Assembly (NCBI RefSeq): GCF_001895025.1
Contig: NZ_BCXI01000058.1
Location: 1-33,968 of the forward strand
Direction: 5' to 3'
DNA length: 33,968 nt
DNA from: Rhodococcus zopfii NBRC 100606 = JCM 9919
Lineage (GTDB): Bacteria; Actinomycetota; Actinomycetes; Mycobacteriales; Mycobacteriaceae
Shown: positions 16,769 through 25,377 of the stretch, piece by piece
Layout of the letters: every line of letters begins with the position of its first letter
Position numbering within the stretch: the stretch's first letter is position 1
Notes under the pieces: generated by a model
Told to the model about the DNA's origin: nothing
Database searches by the model: none
The model's input: only the letters and a program-made list of their open reading frames with translations
Translations under genes and position numbers: made by a program

Positions 16769-18286
16769 TCAGGCGTAGGGATCGAAGCTCGACGGCTTCG
16801 GTGGTTGCGGCCGTCGGGCCGGGGCCGGCGGTTGGTGCACCTCAGCAGCGGATTCGCTCGAGGCGTCCGGTTCGGGGGCCGCTTCCGCCGCCTCGGCGGT
16901 GGGCCGGTAGTCCAGGGGCAGGTCCCTGGCCGGGTCCGTCTCAGGCACCCGGACAGCAGGAGCGGCAGCGGGTTCCACTACCGGGGCCGGGGGCGGCTCA
17001 GCTGCGGGAACCGACTCGGGAGCCGGGGCCGGCTGGGGCGCTACGAAGCTCGGAACGTCCGCCGCGAACGTCGGCGGAGCCGGTTCCGGGGCGATCGCCG
17101 GAGCCGGTACCCCCTGCTGCCGGAGTCCGGCCTGCCGCTCGACGATGGCCTCGGCTAGCGCATCGGTCACCATCGCCGCGACATTCGTCCACGCGATGAT
17201 CGAACTCTGCGACAACGCCTCGAGCGTGATCCGCTCACCGGTGGCGAAGACCGGCTCGAATGGGACCCGAACGTAGGTCTGCACACCGAGAGAGTCGAAC
17301 TCGTCGACAATCGCAGTTTCGAGGTTCGGATCGGACCCCGGTGTCGCGCACAGCAGCACGATCACAGAGCGCACCAGATGCTCGAACCCCCGCTTACGGA
17401 GGCCGTCGAGCATCGCGTACGCGTGCTGCGCCATGTCCCGGCGCATCGGCAGCGGCACCACCAGCACGTCGGCGTGGCGCACCGCCCACTGCCATGCCCC
17501 GGCCTGCGGAGTGGTGGCTGTGTCGATAATCAACAGGTCGCGATGGCGACGAAGCACCGCGCCCAACGCCGCGCACTCGTCCTCGCCGAGCATGTCGTCG
17601 TAGGAAGAATCGGTGTCCCCGGCCAGGATCTCGTCGTGGGTGGGCTGGAGCCGCAGATACGCCGCCAGCTCCCCCGCCTCGACGTCGGCCGACATCAGCC
17701 GCGATGCGTTGTCGAGGACATCCCACACCGTGCGTTCGATGGGTGCGGTGCGCGCTGCGCGAATGCCGAGGGTGCCGCCGGCCTCGCTCATATCCACTGC
17801 CACGACCCCGCGGCCGCGATGCTTACCGAGCATCGCTGCCAGGGCAATCGACGTCGGAGTTTTGCCGGCTCCGCCCTTGGTGTTGACCACAGCGACCGTG
17901 CCCGAACCCGGCAGCGTTCGCTGGATCGCTTCGACCGCCGCCCGGTGGCCGGTCTCTGCCGATGCCGCCTTCGGGGCCAGTTTCGTTCCCAGAGCTGCAT
18001 TGATCCGACCCCGCCAACCCCACTGAGCAGGCTGAGAAAGTGCCGGTGAGGCGGCCTCGTCGAACAGTGCGCCGTGCCCGGTGGACGGCATTGCTGTCGG
18101 CGCGATCGGCTCGTCGACGGCCGCGAGAGCATCTACTCCGACCCCATACGGATCGGCGATGTCCTCGGTTACAGGCTCGGGAGCCGGGGCCGGTTCGGGT
18201 TCGACAGCGGGACGGCTCGGGCGTAGCCGCAGCCGACGCGGGTCGATGGTCGGTTCGTGGTTGTAGTCAGCGATGTCAGCCATCAC
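16769..18286 (-). CDS. ParA/MinD-like ATPase with Pro-rich ends
   Basis: The 505-residue protein has an N-terminal region of about 110 residues with a Pro/Glu-rich stretch. A ParA/MinD-type ATPase follows, with a deviant Walker A (K137-T143, KGGAGKT), a Walker A' region 'VVAVDMSEAGGTLG' with D165 and a Walker B 'LLIIDTATTP' with D255. A C-terminal tail of about 120 residues is made largely of Pro, Ala and Glu. Such Pro-rich ParA-like proteins accompany actinobacterial secretion loci (EspI of ESX systems is an example) and VirC1-like proteins recruit conjugation substrates to the cell pole. The gene lies inside the T4SS block and has no ParB partner next to it, so a transfer role is more likely than plasmid partition. 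The start is GTG 18286 or ATG 18283. Confidence 0.78.
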   Translation of the reverse strand: MMADIADYNHEPTIDPRRLRLRPSRPAVEPEPAPAPEPVTEDIADPYGVGVDALAAVDEPIAPTAMPSTGHGALFDEAASPALSQPAQWGWRGRINAALGTKLAPKAASAETGHRAAVEAIQRTLPGSGTVAVVNTKGGAGKTPTSIALAAMLGKHRGRGVVAVDMSEAGGTLGIRAARTAPIERTVWDVLDNASRLMSADVEAGELAAYLRLQPTHDEILAGDTDSSYDDMLGEDECAALGAVLRRHRDLLIIDTATTPQAGAWQWAVRHADVLVVPLPMRRDMAQHAYAMLDGLRKRGFEHLVRSVIVLLCATPGSDPNLETAIVDEFDSLGVQTYVRVPFEPVFATGERITLEALSQSSIIAWTNVAAMVTDALAEAIVERQAGLRQQGVPAPAIAPEPAPPTFAADVPSFVAPQPAPAPESVPAAEPPPAPVVEPAAAPAVRVPETDPARDLPLDYRPTAEAAEAAPEPDASSESAAEVHQPPAPARRPQPPKPSSFDPYA

Positions 18287-18293
18287 GCTTACC

Positions 18294-18893
18294 TCACAGG
18301 GTGGTGACGGACGAAACGCGCCATCCGTCGCCGTTGTCGGTCAGCACCACGGCGACGTACTGCACGTCTGTGCCGATCTCGGTGCCGCTGGAATCGGTGA
18401 CCGTGCTGGTCACCTCGTACATGCCGTGATACTTCGTCGCGGTATTGGCCTGTCCCTGGTTGGGGACCTCCACCGCCACGGCGGTGACCGTCGCGCCCTG
18501 CGACGCCCACTGTGCCCACTCACCGCTGGCCTTGACCGGGATCTGCACATCGGCGCGGACCTGCGCGTCGAGTTCGCCGGTCAGCACGCCCAGATCGGCG
18601 GCCCGCACCGGCGCGTCGTTGCGATTGGTGTCGGTACGGGTGTCATAGGAGAACCAGGTCTCGACGACCGTGCGGCCGAGCTCGCCCGGATCGGAAGTGT
18701 CCACACTCGGTGCCGCCGGAACGGGGGTGGACTGCTCGATGGGCGCAGCCGGTTCGGTGGGAGGCCATGCCTCCGTCGACGACGGTTGTGCCGACGAGTT
18801 CGTAGTGCTCTGGTCCTGGTCGGTCTCGGAGCTGCATCCGGCCACCGTTAGGGCTCCGGCGAGGACACCGATCAGTGCCAGTCGGCGGATCAT
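18294..18893 (-). CDS. Secreted lipoprotein of the T4SS block
   Basis: The 199-residue product starts with a lipoprotein signal: a basic N-terminus, a hydrophobic core and the lipobox LTVAGC with Cys20. A Ser/Thr/Pro linker of about 50 residues follows, then a folded domain with 'ETWFSYDT' near its start and a strand-rich C-terminus ('VQYVAVVLTDNGDGWRVSSV'), reminiscent of NTF2-like or VirB7/VirB8-like accessory domains. It is probably anchored on the outer face of the cell membrane. ATG 18893 overlaps the stop of the preceding gene by ATGA, which fixes the start; the longer in-frame extension to 18959 is rejected. A VirB7-like role is possible but not shown. Confidence 0.72.
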   Translation of the reverse strand: MIRRLALIGVLAGALTVAGCSSETDQDQSTTNSSAQPSSTEAWPPTEPAAPIEQSTPVPAAPSVDTSDPGELGRTVVETWFSYDTRTDTNRNDAPVRAADLGVLTGELDAQVRADVQIPVKASGEWAQWASQGATVTAVAVEVPNQGQANTATKYHGMYEVTSTVTDSSGTEIGTDVQYVAVVLTDNGDGWRVSSVTTL

Positions 18894-19534
18894 TCGGCCA
18901 CCACCAGATCCGACAGGCGGATCGCCCGCCATTCGCCGTAGCCCGGTTCGAGGCACCACTGCTCGGCCGGATTGCCGGTCGGCGTCACCTCGAGATCGAG
19001 AATGACCTGCTTTTTCGCCGCGAGATCGGCCAGTTTCACCCCGTCGATGCGTTCACTGCTCACCCGCAGACGCAACCGAACCGCCTCGACCTCAAGATGG
19101 TCGCGGACTTTCGCAGCGAGGAACACGGCTTTACCGGCGCTGGCCTCGTCCGCCGAGTCCTGATCGCCGGGCCGGAAGATCCGATCGTCCTTGTGGAACG
19201 ATCCGTACCAGGCGACATCGCTGGTGTCGGCATCGCCGACGACGGCGAACGAGCCACGTTCGTCGCCGGCCGAGGCCAAAGACACCACCGGAGCCGACGC
19301 GGCGGCCGCGGCCAGCTTTTCGGCCCGTTCACGCTGCTCGCGTTCTCGCAGGGCGTCGTAGTCCACATCGAACTGCTTGTAGAGCTCGCGCTTGATCTTC
19401 GGCCACTGAGTGCGCGTCATCAGGTTGTTCTCCGCAGCCCAAGCCCGCAGGTCCGAGGCCGTCATCGCCTGCACTGTCCGGGTCGATCCGAGGGTGCGGA
19501 CGGCCGATTCCGCCTTGTCCCACTCTTCGCTCAC
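18890..19534 (-). CDS. Unknown protein of the T4SS block (214 aa)
   Basis: I do not recognise this family. The protein has no signal peptide or membrane segment. Residues 1-75 are helical and basic ('TASDLRAWAAENNLMTRTQWPKIKRELYKQF'), with a possible DNA-binding look. A charged, Ala-rich coiled-coil linker follows, then a C-terminal domain of about 120 residues rich in strands ('VFLAAKVRDHLEVEAVRLRLRV', 'QVILDLEVTPTG'). It starts with GTG 19534, preceded by GGAAGGGA. It is translationally coupled to the lipoprotein gene and so probably belongs to the transfer machine, acting in the cytoplasm. Confidence 0.65.
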   Translation of the reverse strand: MSEEWDKAESAVRTLGSTRTVQAMTASDLRAWAAENNLMTRTQWPKIKRELYKQFDVDYDALREREQRERAEKLAAAAASAPVVSLASAGDERGSFAVVGDADTSDVAWYGSFHKDDRIFRPGDQDSADEASAGKAVFLAAKVRDHLEVEAVRLRLRVSSERIDGVKLADLAAKKQVILDLEVTPTGNPAEQWCLEPGYGEWRAIRLSDLVVAE

Positions 19535-19600
19535 GGTGTGATGTTCCCTTCCTGGTGTGTCATCGTTTCCGATGTTCTGGCGTATGAAATCCGTTGTGCA

Positions 19601-21205
19601 TCAATTAAATCGGATTGCTCTGACATGTTTCTGGGGCGTCCATTCGGTGATCCGGACCTTCTCTCCGGACTGGGGCGCTTCGACAACTTTGTTGTCCCCC
19701 ATCCAGATCCACACGTGGCCGGGGTAGGGCTGCACGATGTCTCCGGGTTGCAAGTCCGCCGCCTCGGTTACAGGCGTCCCCCGAGGATCGTTGACCTGAG
19801 CGGAGTCCTGTTGTGGCAGAACGATTCTTCCGTCCGTCGCCTGCGCCACCGCGTACACGACCAGGCCCGAGCAGTCGAAGCCGACCTTGTTGTGGTCGCC
19901 GTGCTCATCGGCGACACCGCCATCGGCGATGCCGCGAGTCGGGCCGGTGGCATCCCCGCCGCCCCAGGCGTAATCGGTGCCCAGCCATCCAAGTGCTGCA
20001 TCGACCACCCGCGAACCACTCACCGACGGCGGCCGAGGCTGGTCGACACCGGCGAAGTCAGCGCGGCCGGCCAGGATATTGCGGACGTAGCTCGTGGTCT
20101 CCGCGTTGCCGCACACCCCGCCGGAAGCGAGTGTGTTGCCCGGCCCGCAGTTGTAGGCCGAGAGCATCAACTCGGTGCCGTCACCTGAAACTTTTCCCTC
20201 GCGGAGCCACTGCTGCGTCTGCTCCCACATCTGGCAGTCGTAGGCGGCCATCGCCATCACCGAATCACCGATGGAATTCACGTCGGCCACGCCGTCACCG
20301 TCGTAGTCCTGGCCGATCGAGGCCCAGGTTGCGGGCATGAACTGCCCCGGCCCGCGTGCCCCCGCCGGAGACACCGGCGAGGAGGGACCGTAGCGGAACT
20401 GGTTCTCGGCGTAGAGCTGGGAGGCCAGCAAAGGAGCGTCGATCGCCTCGCAGGTCTGAGCCGCCTTGACGATCCACTCCCGGAACTCCTCGGGGACCGA
20501 TCCCGGCGCGAGGGAGCGTCCGCCGGGGCGCGTCAGGCCGGTGCAACCGGCACCGAGCGGAGTCTCGGCCGCGACCAGCTGCACATTCGGCGAGGTCGGA
20601 CGCTGTTGCGGGGCGTCGAGTTCAGACGCATCGGCCAGCCACGGCATCGGGTCGATCGGAGATCCACCGTCTAGTCGGCCGCCGGGCCAGACCTCGAAAT
20701 GCAGGTGCGGTCCGGTCGAACCTCCGGCGTTGCCGACCAGGCCGATCAGATCCCCGGCGCGCACCTCGTCACCGACGGAGACGAGAACACCGTCCGGGAA
20801 CATGTGCCCGTAGACCGTCGAGATGGTCGACCCGTCCGCGGTGGCCGAGTCGACGATGATCCAGTTGTCGAAACCGTTCTCATCGCTCGCGCCGGAATCT
20901 CCTGCTGCAACAACGATTCCGTCGATCGGTGCATAGAAGGGCGTACCGATCGGCGCCGCCAGGTCGATGCCGTTGTGCGAGGTACCCCAGCGCGGGCCGA
21001 AACCGGAGGTGAACGTGTAGGTGCCGGTGACCATCGGCTGCACCTTCTTGCCGGTGGCAGCACGCAGGCTGTTCGGTGACCGGGACGGTCCCTGCGTCGG
21101 CAGGCAGTTGTCCGGATCGGGATTGTCGCTGCCGCACATCACCAGCGCACCCATCAGGGCCACGACGCTGGCTGCCAGCGTAATTTTCGTCGTCGAAGAA
21201 GCCAC
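19601..21205 (-). CDS. Three-domain cell-wall hydrolase (M23 + SLT + NlpC/P60)
   Basis: The 534-residue exported protein joins three peptidoglycan-cutting modules. A signal or anchor segment covers 8-24. An M23 (LytM) metallopeptidase spans about 55-180, with metal ligands H77 and D81 ('SHNGIDLAAP') and H169 ('HLHFE'), plus H134. A soluble lytic transglycosylase domain spans about 240-385, with likely catalytic E267 ('YAENQF') and 'GPGQFMPATW'. An NlpC/P60 cysteine peptidase spans about 395-534, with C445 ('GFDCSGL') and H497 ('GHVWIWMG'). All key residues are present. It would locally open peptidoglycan for channel assembly, like VirB1 but with far more activities. The start is GTG 21205 behind GGGGGTGAG; an extension to 21274 adds no sensible signal. 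Confidence 0.92.
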   Translation of the reverse strand: MASSTTKITLAASVVALMGALVMCGSDNPDPDNCLPTQGPSRSPNSLRAATGKKVQPMVTGTYTFTSGFGPRWGTSHNGIDLAAPIGTPFYAPIDGIVVAAGDSGASDENGFDNWIIVDSATADGSTISTVYGHMFPDGVLVSVGDEVRAGDLIGLVGNAGGSTGPHLHFEVWPGGRLDGGSPIDPMPWLADASELDAPQQRPTSPNVQLVAAETPLGAGCTGLTRPGGRSLAPGSVPEEFREWIVKAAQTCEAIDAPLLASQLYAENQFRYGPSSPVSPAGARGPGQFMPATWASIGQDYDGDGVADVNSIGDSVMAMAAYDCQMWEQTQQWLREGKVSGDGTELMLSAYNCGPGNTLASGGVCGNAETTSYVRNILAGRADFAGVDQPRPPSVSGSRVVDAALGWLGTDYAWGGGDATGPTRGIADGGVADEHGDHNKVGFDCSGLVVYAVAQATDGRIVLPQQDSAQVNDPRGTPVTEAADLQPGDIVQPYPGHVWIWMGDNKVVEAPQSGEKVRITEWTPQKHVRAIRFN

Positions 21206-21316
21206 GTTCTCACCCCCTTTGCATGAGTGCTTGTCGCTAGCCCGCCCAGGCCATGCACGTGAGTGACTTCGCATCCGCCCGCCCGAGGTCGGATGCCGTG
21301 TTAGTGGAAGGCTCCC

Positions 21317-21352
21317 GGTCCTGGCAGCGGCACCACCCGCTGACCAGGACCG
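21317..21352 (-). terminator. Long stem-loop after the cutinase gene
   Basis: GGTCCTGG-CAGCGG and its complement, with a single bulged base, flank a 6-nt loop. It begins 8 nt past the cutinase stop on the minus strand and has no T-run. Since the block continues with the cell-wall hydrolase 110 nt further on, it may reduce read-through or protect the 3' end of the upstream message. Confidence 0.6.
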
Positions 21353-21359
21353 ACCGGCC

Positions 21360-23339
21360 TCAGCCGATCGCCTTGGCGAAAACCTTCACCATCGTGTCGA
21401 TCGCGTTGTCCCTCCCATCCGGGGACCAGCTCGGATACGCAATGTGCGAATTCGAGGCGTAGAAACTCGCCGCGGTGAATCCTTCGGCCACCAGCTGCCC
21501 CAGCTCGGCCGCACTGTCACTGCTCGCCAGCGTCATCACCGACTGGCCCAGGCCGGCCAGATCACTGTCCTGTGCCTGCACCGACATCAGCGAGCCGATC
21601 GGATCGCCCGGATCGTGCAGTTGATCGGGACTCATCTTCTGGCCCGGGGTGAGCACGCCGAGAGCCACCTGCGCCAGATCCACCGCCACCGGCATCAGCC
21701 GAGACAGCTCGAGCACGTTCCCGCTTTCGGCCACCGACCAGGCGATTTCCTGAATCTCGCCGACATTGCGGGCCAAGCGGATCACATCGACGTTGCCGAG
21801 CAGATCAAGCACCAGCGCGGCGATTGCGGCCGTGCCGGACGGGTCCGGAACCATCGCCACCAGCCGTGAGAGTGTCTTGAAATCCACCCCGGCAGCCATC
21901 TTCACCAGCGGGGAGAGCTGATTGTTCAGATCGCCCGCGACCGCGTGCGCCCCGTGCACATCGCCGGTGGCAATCTTGATCGGAAGCTGCTGCAACCCGG
22001 CCGCCACCGCCGGATAGTCGACCGAGGTCACGCCGGAGACGACGCCCAGCAGTTGATTGATGATCGTCGTCGGCTTGGCTACCGAAAGCACCTGCGTTGC
22101 CGTCCGCAACTCCACCGGACCCGAGGCCGCCAACGGCGACAGACCCGCGACCAGCGCATCTGCCGACCCTGCCAGCGTCGACACATCGACCGACTCCCCC
22201 GAGGCCCGTGACTTGAGCAAGGCCGTGCTCACCCCGGTCACCGCTTCGGCGGCCGACAACACTGCCGGGACATCGACCTGCTCGAGCATGTCGAGCACGC
22301 TCGCCGTGGTCGCCTCCGGCGATCCCTCGGGAGCTGAGGTGAACGTCTCACGCGCGCCCGGATTGCTGTCGATCCACTGTCGCGCCTGGTCGACCGGCGT
22401 CAAAGTCTCCGACACCAGCCGCGCCTGCTGCGTCATGCGGGCGATGTTCGCCGCTGAGGTGGTCGACGTCGGACCAGCGGCATCGAGCGAAGACACCGAC
22501 TCGGCCAGTTGCGAGGCTGCCCCGAACACCGCTGACAGATCCGCGTTGCGCCAGGTCCCCGGTGAGGACAGCTCATCGACCAGGGAGGATTGCGCCACTG
22601 TCGACGTGCCGGTGATCGTCGGAGTCTGGGGTGATGCAGTCGAGGCGAGTTCGGTAGAGACATCGACCGCTCCCGGCGGATTGGCGATGATCCGGCCCAG
22701 AGACGCCAGGAACGGCGTCGACTGACCATCGGTGTTGCAGTACGCATCGTCCGGGTGGCAGATGTCGAACACCTTGCCCGCGAGCTTGCCGAACCCTTCC
22801 GGGGCCGGCCCCGCGATGCCCTGACCGCTCAGGGGCGGGCCGATCAACGTTGCGCCCTCGGTGCCCCGCTTCGGATTGGCGAGCAGAATCACCGCCTTGA
22901 CCTGCTGCGGAGTGACGGGGCCGAGACCGTGGCCGATGTTGACGGCCAGATCGTTGCCGATCTGCGCGCCCTGGCTGTACCCGGCGATGAGGTACGTCGA
23001 CGACGGGCACCGCTCCATCAACTCCGCTGCCGCTTTGTCGCCCCGCGACTTCGATTCGGCATAGGACGTGCCGTTGAAGAACGCCTCGCCCGGATACGGC
23101 ACGTACACCACGTCGAGGTTCTTGCCGAACCGTTGCTCGAGTGCGTCACCGACCGCCGCGAGCATGCCCGTCGGCACGGTCGGATCAGCATGAGCGGACG
23201 TTTCCGTCGTGCCGGGAATCATCAGCGCGATCGTGCGCGCACACCCGTTCGTTTCCGCTGCATGAGCAACCGTCGGTGTGCTTACCGCGGCCGCGGTGGT
23301 CACTGCTGCCGCTGCCAGAGCGAGACTTGCTTTCCTCAT
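21360..23339 (-). CDS. Secreted cutinase-family hydrolase with giant insertion
   Basis: The 659-residue protein has a signal peptide (1-28, ending VAHAA). It then has a cutinase-type alpha/beta hydrolase with nucleophile S122 in 'AGYSQGAQ' and the Cys-bracketed Asp motif 'FDICHPDDAYC' (C194, D198, C201). In ordinary cutinases the catalytic His follows within about 15-30 residues. Here there is none until 'NSHIAYP' (H632) at the extreme C-terminus, followed by a helix ('DTMVKVFAKAI') like that ending cutinases. The roughly 430 residues between are helical, Ala/Ser/Val-rich and unlike any family I know. Probable substrates are envelope or mycolate esters. ATG 23339 overlaps the upstream stop by ATGA. 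Confidence 0.85.
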   Translation of the reverse strand: MRKASLALAAAAVTTAAAVSTPTVAHAAETNGCARTIALMIPGTTETSAHADPTVPTGMLAAVGDALEQRFGKNLDVVYVPYPGEAFFNGTSYAESKSRGDKAAAELMERCPSSTYLIAGYSQGAQIGNDLAVNIGHGLGPVTPQQVKAVILLANPKRGTEGATLIGPPLSGQGIAGPAPEGFGKLAGKVFDICHPDDAYCNTDGQSTPFLASLGRIIANPPGAVDVSTELASTASPQTPTITGTSTVAQSSLVDELSSPGTWRNADLSAVFGAASQLAESVSSLDAAGPTSTTSAANIARMTQQARLVSETLTPVDQARQWIDSNPGARETFTSAPEGSPEATTASVLDMLEQVDVPAVLSAAEAVTGVSTALLKSRASGESVDVSTLAGSADALVAGLSPLAASGPVELRTATQVLSVAKPTTIINQLLGVVSGVTSVDYPAVAAGLQQLPIKIATGDVHGAHAVAGDLNNQLSPLVKMAAGVDFKTLSRLVAMVPDPSGTAAIAALVLDLLGNVDVIRLARNVGEIQEIAWSVAESGNVLELSRLMPVAVDLAQVALGVLTPGQKMSPDQLHDPGDPIGSLMSVQAQDSDLAGLGQSVMTLASSDSAAELGQLVAEGFTAASFYASNSHIAYPSWSPDGRDNAIDTMVKVFAKAIG

Positions 23340-24070
23340 GACCCGACCTCTTCGATGGAGCGGATCATCACTCGGCCGTCCTCGGCCGTGGTCGTTGTGA
23401 TGCGCTGTTTGAACTCGTTGCGCCGATCCGGGCGGACCTCGGTGATCTGCGCGCTGTAGATGTTCGGCCCGATGGCCGTGACCTCGAGGCAGTGCGTGGT
23501 CCCCAGCGGCACGGTGTCGATGCCCTGCTGGATCATTGCCGCGTCGGGCAACGGCGCATCAGGGGCCATCAACTCCCGCACCGACTCACCCGAACGCAGC
23601 AGGTAATAGCGGTGTTCGAGCGCCGCGATCACCCCTTCGCCGGAGAGTTGGTCACCCTCGCCAGGTGAGCACGGGTCATCTGCCGCTGCCGCTGTCGGCG
23701 CAGCGGTTGCGATGTCCGGGACCAGGCCACCGAAGTCCGCGTCGTCGTCACCGCCGCCGACGAGAGCGGTGATGCCCCAGCCGGCCAGTCCCACGACGGC
23801 CACGGCCGCGAGGCCGAGACCGGCATAGGTCAGTCCCTTCCCGACAGGGCGGCGCGTGGTCACCTGCGTGGTCGGGTGAGTGGCGCGGCGACCGGCATCG
23901 GCCGCCGCGACCACTCGAGACGCCGACTCACGGGCGGACGCGGTTCTCCCGGAGGAAAAGCGCTCTTCGGCCGCCGGTACCGACACCGGCACCGACTCCC
24001 GAACCATGCGGGTGCGAGGTGCGGTCGCATCGAACACCCGAGGTGAGCCCGCTCGGTCGTTCCGCTTCAT
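23336..24070 (-). CDS. One-TM membrane protein of the T4SS block
   Basis: The 244-residue protein has a basic cytoplasmic N-terminus of about 80 residues, one membrane segment at about 82-104, an acidic Gly/Asp-rich linker and an outside domain of about 120 residues. This domain has two cysteines ('DDPCSPGEGD', 'THCLEV') and a pattern 'GVIAALEHRYYLLRSGESVRELMAPDAPLP'. It ends in strands ('YSAQITEVRPD', 'RITTTTAEDGRVMIRSIEEV'), again reminiscent of NTF2-like assembly domains. ATG 24070 follows GGGAG. It is translationally coupled to the cutinase gene. I recognise no named family; a second VirB8/TcpC-like scaffold is a possibility. Confidence 0.65.
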   Translation of the reverse strand: MKRNDRAGSPRVFDATAPRTRMVRESVPVSVPAAEERFSSGRTASARESASRVVAAADAGRRATHPTTQVTTRRPVGKGLTYAGLGLAAVAVVGLAGWGITALVGGGDDDADFGGLVPDIATAAPTAAAADDPCSPGEGDQLSGEGVIAALEHRYYLLRSGESVRELMAPDAPLPDAAMIQQGIDTVPLGTTHCLEVTAIGPNIYSAQITEVRPDRRNEFKQRITTTTAEDGRVMIRSIEEVGS

Positions 24071-24096
24071 CGGTTCGTCTCCCTCTTCGACTGGAC

Positions 24097-25377
24097 TCAG
24101 GCGTCGACTGCCGGAGCGGGCGCGCCGAGACCCAGACCGACCGCCTCGCTGACCAGGCGCGATGCCAGCCCCGGCGTCGCGTCGGTGAAGAACGAGTCGA
24201 GTGCCTGGTCGACCTGCTCGATGACCTGCTCACCGCCGGGCTGTGCCTGAACGAAGTCGCGGACCTGCTCATCGATCGCAGGTGCGGTCTCGGTGGCGAA
24301 GGTCTGCACAGCGTCGACCGCAGCCGCACCGATGGGATCCTCCGACCACTGCGCGAGCGTGGTGTCGACCTGTTCTGTGACCTGTTCGGCCTCGATGTCG
24401 GGCACCTCGGTTTCGATCGGCGTGGCATCCTCGCCCGCGCCGTAAGCCGTGCCGACCCCGTACCCGGCCAGACCGCCGCCGAGTGCGCCCAGTCCACCAC
24501 CGACCGCGCATCCGAGTCCGAATCCGGCCGCCGCACCAGCGGCGGTAGCGGCAACGCCCGAGGTCACGGGAGCAACCCCCGGAATCGGCAGAGGCACCAT
24601 CGTGCCTGCTCCAGCCCCGACGATGCCCGCGACCGTGCTCACTGCCAGTGCGGTCGGGACACCAGCCGCGAGGCAGCCGGTGCCGAAGCCGGTCGCTGCA
24701 CCTACGGCCGTGCCTGCAACCTGGGCCGAGGCGATCTTTTCGGCCTCTTCGGTCTCCATGCCGGTCGACCGGTGGTAGTCGGTGACCATCGCCTCGACCA
24801 CTGCGGTCGTGCGGTTGGTCTTGTCGGCATCGACGTCCGAGACCCAGTTCGGCTGGTCGAAGATCACCCGGCCGAAACGCATCTTGTTGACCGGAGCCTC
24901 GATCGGCAGGGTCGGGCCTTCCACCACGACCGGCGCCTGCGGAGCAGGAACGCTGTAACCGGAGTAGCCGGAGTTGTCGCCGCCCGAATAGCCGTTGTAC
25001 TGCGCCATCGACACACCGCCGCCGGTCTGCGGGTTGTAGGCGCGGGTGCCGCGGTTGTACTCGGCCGGAGGCGCTACCCAGAAGTTCTCGGCGGGCTGCG
25101 GATCAGGAGTCGAGGGTGCAGGAGCAGAAGTCGAGGGTGGCGTGGAGGTGATGCCCGCCTGCCCACCACCGGACTGCGGCGGGGACGTGATCCCTGCCTG
25201 CCCGCCGCCGGAGTCGCCGGTCGGCGCTGCTGCTGCCGTCGGCGCAAAGGCAATGAGCAACCCGGCTGCCGCCGGTACCAGAGTCGCGGTGCTGAGCACC
25301 GCACTGGTCGTTCGGCGGCGCCGGTGTCTGCCGGTGCCGGAAACCAGCTGATCTTCGTTGGATACGGACATGTACAT
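24097..25377 (-). CDS. Secreted Gly/Ala-rich protein, first gene of the block
   Basis: The 426-residue protein has a signal peptide (about 20-51, ending TAAAAP). A Pro/Ser/Gly linker follows with a 13-residue tandem repeat (SGGGQAGITS plus PPQ or TPP), then a Tyr/Gly-rich stretch and a conserved-looking segment 'RFGRVIFDQPNWVSDVDADKTNRTTA'. Residues about 215-335 form an Ala/Gly-rich, strongly hydrophobic region with repeated 'GAGAGFG...GC' patterns that may insert into a membrane or aggregate. The tail is acidic and helical. Similar Rhodococcus and Nocardia plasmid proteins are, as I recall, annotated 'insoluble domain protein'. ATG 25377 follows AGGAAAGG. It could be a surface adhesin or outer-envelope part of the transfer channel; no function is shown. 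Confidence 0.7.
   Translation of the reverse strand: MYMSVSNEDQLVSGTGRHRRRRTTSAVLSTATLVPAAAGLLIAFAPTAAAAPTGDSGGGQAGITSPPQSGGGQAGITSTPPSTSAPAPSTPDPQPAENFWVAPPAEYNRGTRAYNPQTGGGVSMAQYNGYSGGDNSGYSGYSVPAPQAPVVVEGPTLPIEAPVNKMRFGRVIFDQPNWVSDVDADKTNRTTAVVEAMVTDYHRSTGMETEEAEKIASAQVAGTAVGAATGFGTGCLAAGVPTALAVSTVAGIVGAGAGTMVPLPIPGVAPVTSGVAATAAGAAAGFGLGCAVGGGLGALGGGLAGYGVGTAYGAGEDATPIETEVPDIEAEQVTEQVDTTLAQWSEDPIGAAAVDAVQTFATETAPAIDEQVRDFVQAQPGGEQVIEQVDQALDSFFTDATPGLASRLVSEAVGLGLGAPAPAVDA
25148..25214. repeat. Two 28-bp direct repeats within the secreted protein gene
   Basis: Copies at 25148-25175 and 25187-25214 are offset by 39 bp, which equals 13 codons, and differ at only a few bases. They encode the tandem SGGGQAGITS units in the linker of the secreted protein and probably arose by local duplication. 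Confidence 0.75.
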
